Positions 1 to 8,963 are shown, counted from the stretch's first letter. The stretch is 64,000 nucleotides of DNA from Candidatus Kapaibacterium sp. (GCA_026418625.1 JAOABA010000056.1:148914-212913), one strand, 5' to 3'. Translations and numbers: made by a program. The notes: a model not told the origin generated them from the sequence alone.

Positions 1-1412
1 CCATAAACCCATTGACTAAAAAACCAATCAAGTTCTTTTCCTGAATATTCCTCTAAAGCTGTTTTCAAATCTTCCGTGTTAGCTGATGAGTAAGCAAATT
101 TTTCAAGATAAAACTTTAATGCACCGAAAAAGAGTGAATCCCCAAGCTCATATCTCAGCATCCCAAGAATAACAGCCCCTTTTTGATAAATAGTTTCTGG
201 ATAGTTTGATGATGGAGGTGTTCTTGGAAAATCATAAAGCGGAAAAACACCTTCCTGCTTTGCGATTGATTTCAAATATCTATCAGTTTTAGCTCTTTGA
301 TTTTCAAAATATTTATCTAATCCAAAGAGGTATTCATACCAAATACTTTCGCAATAAGTTGCGAAACTTTCGTTCAGCCAAGCATCGCGAAAATCCTTGC
401 AGGTAACCATATCACCAAACCATTGATGTGCAAGTTCGTGAGCCGCTACCATATTTATTGAATCAGTGCTTCTGATTAGATTAGCAGGATAGGAAATCAT
501 CGTTTGATGCTCCATAGCACCGATAGGTGTATTGACATAACCTACTTTTTCGAAAGGATATTTTCCAAATCTTTGCTCGAAAGCCTCAATCATTCTTGGG
601 ACAAGACGGTATCCACGAGCAGATGCGGCACTGTCGCTACGAAGTGTGTAAATGCTGATATAGGGATTTGTGCCGGGAAGATTAATTTCTATGTAATTAT
701 CAACTGCAAAAGTCAATAAATATGTGGCAACAGGGATATTTGTATGCCAAACATATAACCTTTCCGATAAATTATCACTTAAATGAATCAAGTCCCCAAC
801 AGAAGCCACAACTTTGTCGTTTTTAACAAGAAAGCTACCAGTGAAAGTAGCTTTATCAGACGGTAAGTCGTAGCAGGGCATCCAATGTTGAGTTGCAGAG
901 ACATAATTGTTGTAAAAACCAACACCCATAGCAAAAAGAGAACTCCCCCTTGAACCAACACCTCCCCAGTATGGACTCGAGGGTTCCGTTGTCATTCTGC
1001 CTTGATAATATATTGTCGATATTACAGTATCCCCTTTTTTACCAAAAGGAGGAATTACTTCATAATGGAAGGTTGCTGATGATTTGTCTCCAACGGGCGT
1101 TGCATCTATTTTTTGCTTTTCATAAAAGACTGAGTCAACTTTTAAATCTCTCAGGTGAAAATAAAATTTATTAGTATCGGGAGAATCTGTCCATCTAAAC
1201 TTAATTCTGCAGATACCAATAGCATCGGGTGAGGGTGCTTTTGTCAAATCCAAACTGACATCATAATGAAGAACATCAAAGGCTTGTTCGATAAATTCAG
1301 TAGGTTTTCCGATTTCCTTAGCCAAAAGTAAATCATCTTTTTGAAGAAATTGAGAAAAAAGATAATTATTAAAAATAAACGCAAAAAAAATTATCCCAAA
1401 AAAATAATTCAT
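1..1412 (-). CDS. M1 family metallo-aminopeptidase (C-terminus cut by window edge)
   Basis: Zinc aminopeptidase that trims N-terminal residues from peptides. About 470 residues are present and the frame runs open off the left edge. Translating the minus strand from the ATG at 1412 gives a signal-like hydrophobic N-terminus (MNYFFGIIFFAFIF), so the enzyme is probably exported. Family marks are the GAMEH substrate-binding loop (near 500-520), the zinc motif HELAHQW (426-440) and the downstream third ligand in WLNESFATY. Near the edge the segment ELDWFFSQWVYG matches the usual end of the M1 catalytic domain, so only a C-terminal part is missing. Physiological substrate unknown; family assignment is firm. 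Confidence 0.93.
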   Translation of the reverse strand, partial: MNYFFGIIFFAFIFNNYLFSQFLQKDDLLLAKEIGKPTEFIEQAFDVLHYDVSLDLTKAPSPDAIGICRIKFRWTDSPDTNKFYFHLRDLKVDSVFYEKQKIDATPVGDKSSATFHYEVIPPFGKKGDTVISTIYYQGRMTTEPSSPYWGGVGSRGSSLFAMGVGFYNNYVSATQHWMPCYDLPSDKATFTGSFLVKNDKVVASVGDLIHLSDNLSERLYVWHTNIPVATYLLTFAVDNYIEINLPGTNPYISIYTLRSDSAASARGYRLVPRMIEAFEQRFGKYPFEKVGYVNTPIGAMEHQTMISYPANLIRSTDSINMVAAHELAHQWFGDMVTCKDFRDAWLNESFATYCESIWYEYLFGLDKYFENQRAKTDRYLKSIAKQEGVFPLYDFPRTPPSSNYPETIYQKGAVILGMLRYELGDSLFFGALKFYLEKFAYSSANTEDLKTALEEYSGKELDWFFSQWVY

Positions 1413-1436
1413 ACTTTCCTTTTTTTAATATAAAAA

Positions 1437-1829
1437 TTAGAATGGACCAATGCCATCACGCTCACGGTCTGTGAATGAGCAGTCGTGATGTTCAAGATGT
1501 CCTTTGTATTGAATTTCCATAGTTTGTTTATAATGCTCTTCGAGAGAATGACAAATTTCAGGTCTTTTAAGCCATTTGCCATTTGCATCGGTGCAATACT
1601 TTTTATCAAGCATAATCTCGCTATTTCTATAGACTCCAAAAATTTCAACTCTGTCAGGGGTTATAGAATTTTCATCGAGATAATCAATCAAACCACAAAT
1701 AGTGTCAGCAAAATAGTGATTGGTAATGTCCTCTTCGCCCTCAATAATGAACTCCTTTGCCATATAAGTGTATGGTAGTGTGTTATCGTATTTTGAGCCC
1801 GGCACATAAAGACCCGATACAATTGTCAT
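1437..1829 (-). CDS. small hypothetical protein, His/Cys-bearing C-terminus
   Basis: A 130-residue soluble protein that I do not recognise. The ATG at 1829 is preceded by a GAGAGG ribosome-binding site. There is no signal peptide or membrane segment. The N-terminus starts MTIVSGLYVPGSKYDN. The C-terminal half carries two Cys and a histidine-rich stretch (LEHHDCSFTDRERDGIGPF), which could bind metal, but no known motif is complete. It lies between the aminopeptidase and adenine deaminase on the same strand, with 64 bp separating it from the deaminase stop. Good codon structure and a ribosome-binding site support a real gene; no function can be given. Confidence 0.7.
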   Translation of the reverse strand: MTIVSGLYVPGSKYDNTLPYTYMAKEFIIEGEEDITNHYFADTICGLIDYLDENSITPDRVEIFGVYRNSEIMLDKKYCTDANGKWLKRPEICHSLEEHYKQTMEIQYKGHLEHHDCSFTDRERDGIGPF

Positions 1830-1893
1830 TTTACACCTCTCAGTTGTTCGAGAACTTAATGTAAATTAACAAAAAATCAAATCCAAAACAAAA

Positions 1894-3522
1894 TTATTCT
1901 GTGTGAATATCTGTAAAAGAAAATTTTTCTGCATCGAATAATCCTTTGTCGCTTAACTTTAATTTTGTAATAACAAGCAAAGCCAGAAAGGAAAGAGTCA
2001 TAAATGGAGATTTTAGAATAGAGCCAAATGATTTTACTTTTTCCTGAAGGAGGGAATACTTTTCTGCAACTTCATAAGCATTTTCATCGCTCATAAGACC
2101 TGCGACAGGTAAAGGTAAAGTAGTGTAATCTGTTCCATCAACCGCAACCAAGCCACCACCAAGATTGATAACAGCATTAACAGCTTTACAAATTTCATTA
2201 TCTGAAACCCCAACAGCTATTATATTATGAGAATCGTGAGCTACGCTTGATGCTATTGCTCCTGTCTTTAATCCAAATCCTTTAACAAAACCTATTGCGG
2301 GTTTTGCATTATCATATCTGTTCACAACTGCACATTTAAGGACATCTTGAGATATATCAGAGACTACATTTGAATAAATAATATATTCATCAGCAGTAGT
2401 AGAATTCGTAATAATTTCACCATCTATTACTTCAATAACTTTTATCTGCTTTCCCTTAGGCTTAACAATGAAATTATATGGAAATTTTTCTTGACAATTG
2501 AATTTGTTAACTAATTCAATTTCTATTTTTGGAAGAAGTGAATGACCGTTTTCTGCTACCTTTGTTCCTTTAATAAATGTATTTAAAATTCGGAATTCTG
2601 ATAGGTTATTAACGATAATGAAATCAGCATCATCGCCTACCCTTAACAAACCGACATCTAAATTATAATGAAGAACGGGATTGAGACTTGCCACTTTCAG
2701 AACTTTGAAAAGATTATGACCATTTTCAATTGCTCTTTTAACCATAAGATTGATATGTCCATTGATTAAGTCATCAGGATGTTTATCGTCGCTACAAAAC
2801 ATTACCATATCATTATGAGTAGAAATGAGGCTGTTTAATTTATCAAAATCTTTTGCGGCGGAGCCTTCTCTGATGAGGATTTTCATACCAAGACTAATTT
2901 TTTCCAAAGCTTCGTCGAGTTCAGTAGTCTCATGGTCAGTTAAGATACCTGCTTGAACATATTTTTCCAAGTCCTTGCCTCGAAGGTTTGGTGAGTGTCC
3001 ATCAATTGGAAGACCTCTTTTCTTAGCGATATTTAATTTTTCCAAAACTTCCTCATTTTCGAAGATAACACCCGGATAGTTCATCATTTCACTTAGGTAT
3101 TTCAGATGATACTTATCAAATAATTCCTCAATGTCTTTTGAAGTAATTGTTCCACCTGAAGTTTCGAAATTTGTTGCCGGGACACAGGAAGGAGCACCAA
3201 AATAAAACTTAAAAGAAACTTTTCCCGCATTATTAATCATATACTCAACACCCTCAATTCCAAGCACATTTGCAATCTCGTGTGGGTCAGAAACAGTTGC
3301 GACGGTTCCGTGAATTGAGGCTACCTTGGCAAATTCTGAAGGGACAAGCATAGAACTTTCGATGTGAATATGAGAATCAATAAATCCGGGTAGTATGAAA
3401 TTATCAAAATCGCCTTCGATTTCTTTAATTGATAAGATTTTTCCGTTTTCTATTTCGATTCTGCCGGGAAAAATCCTTTCGTTAATAATATCAACAATAT
3501 TAGATTCGAACATCAAGGACAT
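1894..3522 (-). CDS. ade: adenine deaminase
   Basis: Hydrolyses adenine to hypoxanthine and ammonia in purine salvage; cytoplasmic. The amidohydrolase metal motif GFIDSHIHIES is at residues 47-57 of the chosen start, followed by the deaminase signature VSDPHEIANVLG, then GHSP and a CSDDKHPDDL segment typical of Ade. The C-terminal part has the Ade-specific VGVSDNEICKAV and GGGLVAVDG blocks. The frame can be extended to a TTG at 3552, but the ATG at 3522 has an AAAGG ribosome-binding site at the right distance and is preferred. It follows the rsmI-type gene by 43 bp on the same strand, so they may be cotranscribed. Length of about 542 residues is normal for the family. Confidence 0.93.
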   Translation of the reverse strand: MSLMFESNIVDIINERIFPGRIEIENGKILSIKEIEGDFDNFILPGFIDSHIHIESSMLVPSEFAKVASIHGTVATVSDPHEIANVLGIEGVEYMINNAGKVSFKFYFGAPSCVPATNFETSGGTITSKDIEELFDKYHLKYLSEMMNYPGVIFENEEVLEKLNIAKKRGLPIDGHSPNLRGKDLEKYVQAGILTDHETTELDEALEKISLGMKILIREGSAAKDFDKLNSLISTHNDMVMFCSDDKHPDDLINGHINLMVKRAIENGHNLFKVLKVASLNPVLHYNLDVGLLRVGDDADFIIVNNLSEFRILNTFIKGTKVAENGHSLLPKIEIELVNKFNCQEKFPYNFIVKPKGKQIKVIEVIDGEIITNSTTADEYIIYSNVVSDISQDVLKCAVVNRYDNAKPAIGFVKGFGLKTGAIASSVAHDSHNIIAVGVSDNEICKAVNAVINLGGGLVAVDGTDYTTLPLPVAGLMSDENAYEVAEKYSLLQEKVKSFGSILKSPFMTLSFLALLVITKLKLSDKGLFDAEKFSFTDIHTE

Positions 3523-3565
3523 ATTTGACCTTTGAAAAATTAAACTATTCAAAGTGTGAAAATAA

Positions 3566-4480
3566 TTATTTTTTCTTTATTTCGATTTTCTTTCTTGTTG
3601 TTGAACCTTTTCTATTATCTCTTGATTTCGGTGGAAATTTCGCCCCTTTACTTTTTTGGTAAGGCTTACTTCTACCCCTTGAACCACCCATTTCTGATTT
3701 TTTAATGAGTCTTTTTTTCTGAGGAAATTTTTCTAAATTTTTTGCTTCATAGTTTTCTTCTCCTACAACTTCATCAAGGGAGGCACCCTCGAAACATACA
3801 ACAAATTCTCCTTTGAACTTTTCCTTTTTCATTTTTTCGTATAGCTCCGAAAATGTGCCATAGTGGTGAGTCTCATAAGGCATTGTAAGGTTACACCCCA
3901 AATAAGCTCTTCGTGATGGCATTACCTGACTTGCAGCTTCGAGCAAAGGAAGTAATCTATATGGAGTTTCAAGCAAAACAACTGTTTTCGCTTCTTCTTT
4001 GAGTCTTTTAAGTTGCAGAATTCTTTCCTGCTTATCCCGACTAAGAAAACCTGCATAAAGGAACTGGCTTAAATCAAAACCGCTACGTACAAGTGCTGTC
4101 ATAATTGAAGTCACACCGGGGACCACAACAATATCAATATGTTTAGAAAGCGCCGAACGAACAAGCATAAGTCCCGGATCCGCAAATACAGGTGTTCCAC
4201 AATCAGAAATGAGAGCTAAATTAGTTCCAGCTTCGAGCATATTAATCAACTCAATTGTTTTTTCGAATTCATTCTGCTCGTTCAATAACTCCATCTTTTG
4301 TTTTAAATTATATTTATGAAGAATCCTTGCTCCAACTTTTGGTTCCTCGCAAACAACAACATCAGCAGATTTAAGGACCTTCATCGCTCTTAGAGTAATA
4401 TCATCAAAATTTCCAATAGGTGTAGAAACAAGAAATAATTTACCCTTTTTCTTATCCTGATTTGTTAATTCATCGGACAT
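3566..4480 (-). CDS. rsmI: RsmI-family 16S rRNA (cytidine-2'-O)-methyltransferase, variant
   Basis: SAM-dependent tetrapyrrole-methylase-fold enzyme, most like RsmI, which 2'-O-methylates C1402 of 16S rRNA. LFLVSTPIGNFDDITLRA near the N-terminus matches the RsmI opening, LISDCGTPVFADPG is the family glycine-rich block, and VVPGVTSIMTAL and FLYAGFL follow as expected. Two oddities: the usual EDTR motif reads EEPK here, and the C-terminus has a ~50-residue strongly basic tail (SRGRSKPYQKSKG and beyond) that may bind RNA. A TTG start at 4495 is possible, but the ATG at 4480 is chosen. The family is clear; the exact rRNA target is inferred from homology. Confidence 0.82.
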   Translation of the reverse strand: MSDELTNQDKKKGKLFLVSTPIGNFDDITLRAMKVLKSADVVVCEEPKVGARILHKYNLKQKMELLNEQNEFEKTIELINMLEAGTNLALISDCGTPVFADPGLMLVRSALSKHIDIVVVPGVTSIMTALVRSGFDLSQFLYAGFLSRDKQERILQLKRLKEEAKTVVLLETPYRLLPLLEAASQVMPSRRAYLGCNLTMPYETHHYGTFSELYEKMKKEKFKGEFVVCFEGASLDEVVGEENYEAKNLEKFPQKKRLIKKSEMGGSRGRSKPYQKSKGAKFPPKSRDNRKGSTTRKKIEIKKK

Positions 4481-4616
4481 AGGTTGTTCAAGCAAATATT
4501 TAAAAATACAAATTTACTAATTTCGTTCAGCTTATTAATTTTTTTTATGAAAAATATCATCTTTTTTTTTAATATTAGTTAAATTTGTAAGCTGAATAAA
4601 TTATAATAGGGAAAAA

Positions 4617-4949
4617 ATGGCAAAACAAATTCAAAAAGGTAAAGCTGATAAATTAAAAACACAGAAAAAAAGTGGAAAAACAAAAGTTACTTGGCAATTT
4701 CCATTAACAAGACAAAACTATATTGTTTTGGGCATAGGAATTGGTATTATTATTCTTGGTTATATACTGATGGCAACTGGTATTACCGAAGAACCTGCTC
4801 TGCCTCAGGGAAAATGGAATAATCCTCTCGCTGTTTATGTTGCTCCTATTCTGCTTGTTATTGGATATTGTGTTGTTATTCCCTATGGTTTAATGATGGT
4901 TTTTAAGAAAAAACCTCAGGACATTTCAACACCTGAAGAAAATCAGTGA
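4617..4949 (+). CDS. DUF3098-type small inner-membrane protein
   Basis: A 110-residue protein with a Lys-rich N-terminus (residues 1-25), then FPLTRQNYIVLGIGIGIIIL leading into a first membrane helix (about 33-54) and a second helix (about 72-94). This matches the small Bacteroidetes DUF3098 proteins, whose function is unknown. The last codons overlap the next gene: the stop TGA shares bases with the GTG start of era, so the two are probably translationally coupled. It starts about 136 bp from the divergent rsmI-type gene. The coupling suggests a membrane- or envelope-linked housekeeping role, which is inference only. Confidence 0.75.
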   Translation: MAKQIQKGKADKLKTQKKSGKTKVTWQFPLTRQNYIVLGIGIGIIILGYILMATGITEEPALPQGKWNNPLAVYVAPILLVIGYCVVIPYGLMMVFKKKPQDISTPEENQ

Positions 4950-5845
4950 CAGAAAAAACAAGAGCCGGTTTTGTTGCAATTCTTGGGATGCCCAATGCCG
5001 GCAAGTCAACTTTTTTGAATAAGGTTCTTGACTCCAAGCTCGCTATTGTTTCGCCTAAACCACAAACAACCCGCAAAAGATTAACAGGGATCTTTACCAC
5101 CGATAATTATCAAATTGTCTTTTACGACAATCCCGGCTTGCTTGAACCAAAATATGAGCTTCATCAGTCAATGAAAAGGTATATCGAAGAATCTTTGCAG
5201 GATTGTGATATAATTACTTTTTTTCTTGACATTACAAAAAGTGATTATGAAAGTAATGCTCTATTATCTGAATTTTTTGAGAATTTAAGAAATTTAGAGA
5301 AGCCCAAGTTATTGATTCTTAATAAGATTGATTTACTTGATAATCTTAAATTAGTATTGCCAATAATCAAAAAATTCGATGATCTTAAAGTATTTGATGA
5401 AATAATACCGATTTCCGCAATAAAAGGGATGGAATTGCAGGAAGTCATTAACACGATTGTTAAGTATTTACCTGAATCCCCATTTTATTATGACCCTGAA
5501 AACATTTCTGATTTGAGCGAAAGATTTTTCGTTTCTGAAATTATAAGAGAATTAATATTTTTCTCATATCACGATGAAATTCCATTTTCAACAGATGTTG
5601 TAATCAACGAATTTAAAGAAAGAAAAAAAGGAAAATGGTTCATTTCGGCTGATATTTACGTTGAAAAAAATTCTCACAAAGGCATTATTATTGGTGAAAA
5701 TGGGAAGAAATTGAAACTTTTAGGTGAAAATGCACGATTAGCCATCGAAAGACATCTCGGAACCCCCGTCTATTTAGAGCTTTTCGTAAAATTAAAAGAA
5801 AACTGGAGGAATGACCCTCAAACATTAAAGAATTTAGGATATTAA
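4946..5845 (+). CDS. era: GTPase Era
   Basis: Essential GTPase that assists 30S ribosome assembly by binding the 3' end of 16S rRNA. The G1 loop GMPNAGKST is at residues 14-22, the effector region KPQTTRKRLTGI follows, G3 is DNPG (usually DTPG) and G4 is NKIDLL. The C-terminal KH domain contains the GENGKKLKLLGENAR RNA-binding loop, and the ELFVKLKENWR ending is typical. Length of 299 residues is standard. The start is GTG at 4946, embedded in the stop codon of the upstream DUF3098 gene (GTGA overlap), and no separate promoter is seen. Confidence 0.96.
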   Translation: MTEKTRAGFVAILGMPNAGKSTFLNKVLDSKLAIVSPKPQTTRKRLTGIFTTDNYQIVFYDNPGLLEPKYELHQSMKRYIEESLQDCDIITFFLDITKSDYESNALLSEFFENLRNLEKPKLLILNKIDLLDNLKLVLPIIKKFDDLKVFDEIIPISAIKGMELQEVINTIVKYLPESPFYYDPENISDLSERFFVSEIIRELIFFSYHDEIPFSTDVVINEFKERKKGKWFISADIYVEKNSHKGIIIGENGKKLKLLGENARLAIERHLGTPVYLELFVKLKENWRNDPQTLKNLGY

Positions 5846-5931
5846 TTAAAACCGACTCAGAATTTTGTGATATTTTTCATAAGATAAAGAAAATTTGTTA
5901 ATTTTGATAATTGATTTTAAAGGGGCTTAAA

Positions 5932-8172
5932 ATGAAAAAACAAAATTTACGATATTCTTTAGTTTTCATTATTTTTTCAAGCTTAATTATAGCTTTTACA
6001 CTTTATCTTTATGCGGATGCAGACGGGAAAACTGGCAGGACATCATCTACTTCCGAAGGTTGTGGTAATTGCCACGGGAGTTCAAGCTCTAATGTTAATT
6101 TAAGCGTATCAAGTCAAACGGGAAGTTTTACTGTTTTACCAAACTCACAAACGATATTTACCGTAACACTGACTCATCCAAGCTTAAGTTATGCCGGCAT
6201 TAATATTGGGGTAAAGACCTCTCCAACGCAAACACCCGGTGTTAATGCTGGAACATTATCTACAATATCTGGTTCTGGTTTAAAATTAGCCGGAAATCCA
6301 CAGGAACTTACTCAAAGTGTTCCAAAACCTTTAAATGGTGGTAGTGTATCATTTTCTTTTTATTGGACAGCACCATCAGAACCGGGAACATATTATTTGA
6401 GAGCTGTAGGGCTTGCTTCAGATAATAATGGAAGGGCAAGCGGTGACGAGTGGAATTGGATGCAAGTAAAAGAAATTATTGTTGCTCCCGCACAAAGCGT
6501 TACTCTTACATATCCTAACGGCGGGGAAAAGCTATGTATGGGTTCAAAAATGGATATAACTTGGAACTATAGCGAAATATCCTTCGTGAAAATTGAATTA
6601 TCACCAAATGGAGGGCAATGGTATCCCTTGGAACTGGTAGATAATTATCCTGCACAAACTAAGAAATTTACTTGGACAATCCCAACAACAATTGAACCCG
6701 GAACTGATTTTGTTATACGAATTTCGGATGCCTCAAACCCAACAATTAACGATGTCAGTAATTCAAGTTTTTCGATACTGCCAAGCACAAGAATTACTAA
6801 ACATCCTGAGAAACAAAGCGTTTGCGAGGGTTATTCTGCTTCTTTTTCTTGTTCTGCTGAGGGTGTTAACCTGAGATACCAATGGTATAAAGGGAATAAT
6901 ATCATACAAGGAGCGACATTGCCTGTTTATAGTATTTCCAACCCTAAATTCTCAGACACAGGATTTTATAAAGTTAAAGTAACAGGTGATTGCGGAGCAT
7001 CAATATTTAGCGATTCAGCTAAGCTTGAAATTAATCTACCCCCGAAAATCGTCAAACAGCCAGAGCCAGTCAAAGTTTGTCTTGGCGAAAAGGCTACTTT
7101 TTCAGTGAAAGCTGAGGGCTTTAATTTATCTTATAGATGGCTGAAGAATGGAATTGTTATTCAAGGTGCCACAGGTGATACTTATACAATTGAAAGTGTA
7201 AAGGAATCGGATGCGGGTTTGTATTCGGCTCATATCTCAGGTGCTTGTCCACCTACCCAAACATCCCAAGAGGCAAGATTAAGCATTGATTTACCACCTA
7301 CTATCACAGTTCAACCGCAAGATCAATTTGTAGAGGAAGGGGCTGATGTTACTTTCACTTGTGATGCTACTGGAACCTTGCCCGATTTCCAATGGCAAAA
7401 GAATGGAGAAAATATAGCAAATGAAATAGGTAAAACTCTTACAATTAAAAATGTAAAAAAGTCTGATGAAGGAAATTATACCTGTGTCGTAAAAAATAAT
7501 TGTGGAACAAGAACAACTCGTCCGGCAAAGTTAACAATTAAAACAACTGATAATTATGCACTATTAACTCTGTCATCTTCAATTATTGATTTTGGTTCGG
7601 TCAACTTTGGCACCAGCAAGGATACTTTATTGAAAGGAATTATCAAAAATACTGGAAATATTAATTTAGAAATAACACAAGCTTATATTTCTGGCACAAA
7701 CGCAAGTGAATTCGAGATTCAAGGTTTGAGTTTACCTTTAACAGTTAAACCAAATGAGACTTCAGATTTAAATATTAGATTTCAGCCAATTTCCGATGGG
7801 TCTAAATCAGCAATAATTCATTTTGTATCGAATTCTCAAACTAATCCCACAATTAGCTTAATTGGTAATTCTATAAATTCAGTTGATGAGTATGAAATTT
7901 CTCATTTGACGATTAAACCAAACCCAGCAAACGGATATATAGAAATCTCTTTACCAGAGTCATTCCTGCAAAGGCAAGAATCTTCTTCTAAATTGTCATT
8001 CCTGCGAATGCAGGAATCTGAAATTAGGATTTTCAACATCCTTGGCAAGTGCGTATTATCAGAGAAAATTCATCCGATAACTCTGAGTTATCGGATGAAT
8101 ATCGAACATTTGCCCGCAGGGCTTTACTATGCCCGTCTTGGTAATTGGGTGGGGAGCTTTGTGAAGATTTAG
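5932..8172 (+). CDS. secreted choice-of-anchor-V/Ig-repeat protein with T9SS sorting domain and in-frame palindromes
   Basis: A secreted protein of about 746 residues. The ATG at 5932 has an AAAGGGG ribosome-binding site; an upstream TTG (5911) is less likely. A signal peptide (about residues 1-27) is followed by TSSTSEGCGNCHGSSS, a CxxCH motif in a domain like the choice-of-anchor-V N-terminus. Next come three Ig-like repeats of about 85-90 residues, each with the pattern QP...C.G...W.KNG...SD.G.Y, then a choice-of-anchor-D/DUF1573-like beta domain (IIDFGSVNFGTSKD) and a T9SS sorting domain (IKPNPANGYIEIS to GSFVKI). The sorting domain is interrupted in frame by three palindromic DNA elements (7959-8100). 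It is a paralogue of the gene at 36205. Likely surface adhesion or binding; heme binding is unproven. Confidence 0.85.
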   Translation: MKKQNLRYSLVFIIFSSLIIAFTLYLYADADGKTGRTSSTSEGCGNCHGSSSSNVNLSVSSQTGSFTVLPNSQTIFTVTLTHPSLSYAGINIGVKTSPTQTPGVNAGTLSTISGSGLKLAGNPQELTQSVPKPLNGGSVSFSFYWTAPSEPGTYYLRAVGLASDNNGRASGDEWNWMQVKEIIVAPAQSVTLTYPNGGEKLCMGSKMDITWNYSEISFVKIELSPNGGQWYPLELVDNYPAQTKKFTWTIPTTIEPGTDFVIRISDASNPTINDVSNSSFSILPSTRITKHPEKQSVCEGYSASFSCSAEGVNLRYQWYKGNNIIQGATLPVYSISNPKFSDTGFYKVKVTGDCGASIFSDSAKLEINLPPKIVKQPEPVKVCLGEKATFSVKAEGFNLSYRWLKNGIVIQGATGDTYTIESVKESDAGLYSAHISGACPPTQTSQEARLSIDLPPTITVQPQDQFVEEGADVTFTCDATGTLPDFQWQKNGENIANEIGKTLTIKNVKKSDEGNYTCVVKNNCGTRTTRPAKLTIKTTDNYALLTLSSSIIDFGSVNFGTSKDTLLKGIIKNTGNINLEITQAYISGTNASEFEIQGLSLPLTVKPNETSDLNIRFQPISDGSKSAIIHFVSNSQTNPTISLIGNSINSVDEYEISHLTIKPNPANGYIEISLPESFLQRQESSSKLSFLRMQESEIRIFNILGKCVLSEKIHPITLSYRMNIEHLPAGLYYARLGNWVGSFVKI
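7959..8019 (+). repeat. two copies of a 25-bp palindromic element inside a CDS
   Basis: Two near-identical 25-bp units (7959-7983 and 7995-8019) begin GTCATTCCTGC and end in GGAATCT or AGAATCT. The second is an almost perfect palindrome. Both are translated in frame (SFLQRQES and SFLRMQES) just before the EIRIFNILGK strand of the T9SS sorting domain. The same family occurs twice more in the intergenic region at 9371-9433, once inverted, showing that it is a dispersed genomic element rather than ordinary coding sequence. Confidence 0.85.
8068..8100 (+). repeat. 33-bp perfect hairpin palindrome inside a CDS
   Basis: ATTCATCCGATAACTC, one spacer base and its exact reverse complement give a 16-bp stem. 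It is read in frame as part of the T9SS sorting domain, between ILGKCVLSEK and the IEHLPAGLYY strand. This is the same place where the gene at 12197 carries a different palindrome (13376-13403). Confidence 0.85.
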
Positions 8173-8194
8173 GTAATTATAATAAATTAGTATT

Positions 8195-8587
8195 ATGGAG
8201 ATAAATGAAAAAATAAAATATTGGGTAGATTTAGCCGAATATGACCTTGAAACAGCAAGGGCTATGCTTGATACTAAAAGATATCTTTATGTAGGTTTTA
8301 TGTGCCATCAAGTAATTGAAAAATCATTAAAAGCATATTATGTCAAAATTATTAATCAACCACCACCGTTTACTCATAATCTCAGATTCCTTTGCGATAT
8401 AACAGGATTAGCAAAAGAAATAGATAATAGCATTTTATTATTTCTTTCAGAATTACAACCATTAAATATTGAGGGACGCTATCCTACATATAAGGATACA
8501 ATTTTTAATTTATTGACAAAAGAAAAATGTGAAAGTTTAATTGAGAAAACCGAGGATCTTTTTAAATGGATAAAACAGAAATTATAG
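8195..8587 (+). CDS. HEPN-domain protein of a HEPN/MNT module
   Basis: All-helical 130-residue HEPN protein. The pattern KYWVDLAEYDLETARAML, then GFMCHQVIEKSLKAYY, then FTHNLRFL matches the small HEPN proteins paired with minimal nucleotidyltransferases. The Rx4-6H RNase motif of toxic HEPN proteins is not present. That fits the HI0074-like subgroup, in which HEPN assists the partner enzyme, better than an active RNase toxin. Its 3' end overlaps the MNT gene by 22 bp, the standard arrangement of this toxin-antitoxin-like pair. The pair sits between a T9SS gene and an orphan T9SS tail, so it may have been inserted there. Confidence 0.88.
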   Translation: MEINEKIKYWVDLAEYDLETARAMLDTKRYLYVGFMCHQVIEKSLKAYYVKIINQPPPFTHNLRFLCDITGLAKEIDNSILLFLSELQPLNIEGRYPTYKDTIFNLLTKEKCESLIEKTEDLFKWIKQKL

Positions 8588-8871
8588 AAAAATTACAGTC
8601 ATACAAAAAAGAATTACAAAAAATTATCAATTTGAAAAAAATGATTTTGTTCGGCTCTTACTCACAAGACTATGCAAGACCAGATAGCGATATAGATGTA
8701 GCTTTGGTTGTTGAAAAAATTCAGGGAGATTATTTAAATTTTCTAACTCTTATCTGGAAAATTGGAGGAGACACCGACCCAAGGATTGAACCAATTGTAT
8801 TTGAAGAAAATCAGCCAGATTACTCTGGTTTCCTTGAAACAATTTTGAATACTGGAATAGAAATAAATTAA
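8566..8871 (+). CDS. minimal nucleotidyltransferase (MNT) of a HEPN/MNT module
   Basis: A 101-residue polymerase-beta-fold nucleotidyltransferase. The catalytic signature is intact: ILFGSYSQDYARPDSDIDV, with GS at residues 30-31 and the metal-binding Asp residues at 42 and 44. A third acidic position lies in DPRIEPIVFE (about residue 75). In known HEPN/MNT systems the MNT partner neutralises the HEPN protein by transferring AMP to it; whether that applies here is inference, because the HEPN partner lacks its RNase motif. The overlapping start with the HEPN gene implies coupled translation. Confidence 0.88.
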   Translation: MDKTEIIEKLQSYKKELQKIINLKKMILFGSYSQDYARPDSDIDVALVVEKIQGDYLNFLTLIWKIGGDTDPRIEPIVFEENQPDYSGFLETILNTGIEIN

Positions 8872-8963
8872 TTTTTATATAAATATCATATAAACGTAAT
8901 CTTAAAATGTGAGCTATTGCACACTATCATTATAAAACCTTTAATACTTTAATAATAGTAAAC

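Noticed and set aside
5911..5931. Upstream TTG start for the Ig-repeat protein
   Set aside because: The ATG at 5932 has a good ribosome-binding site and gives a cleaner signal peptide.
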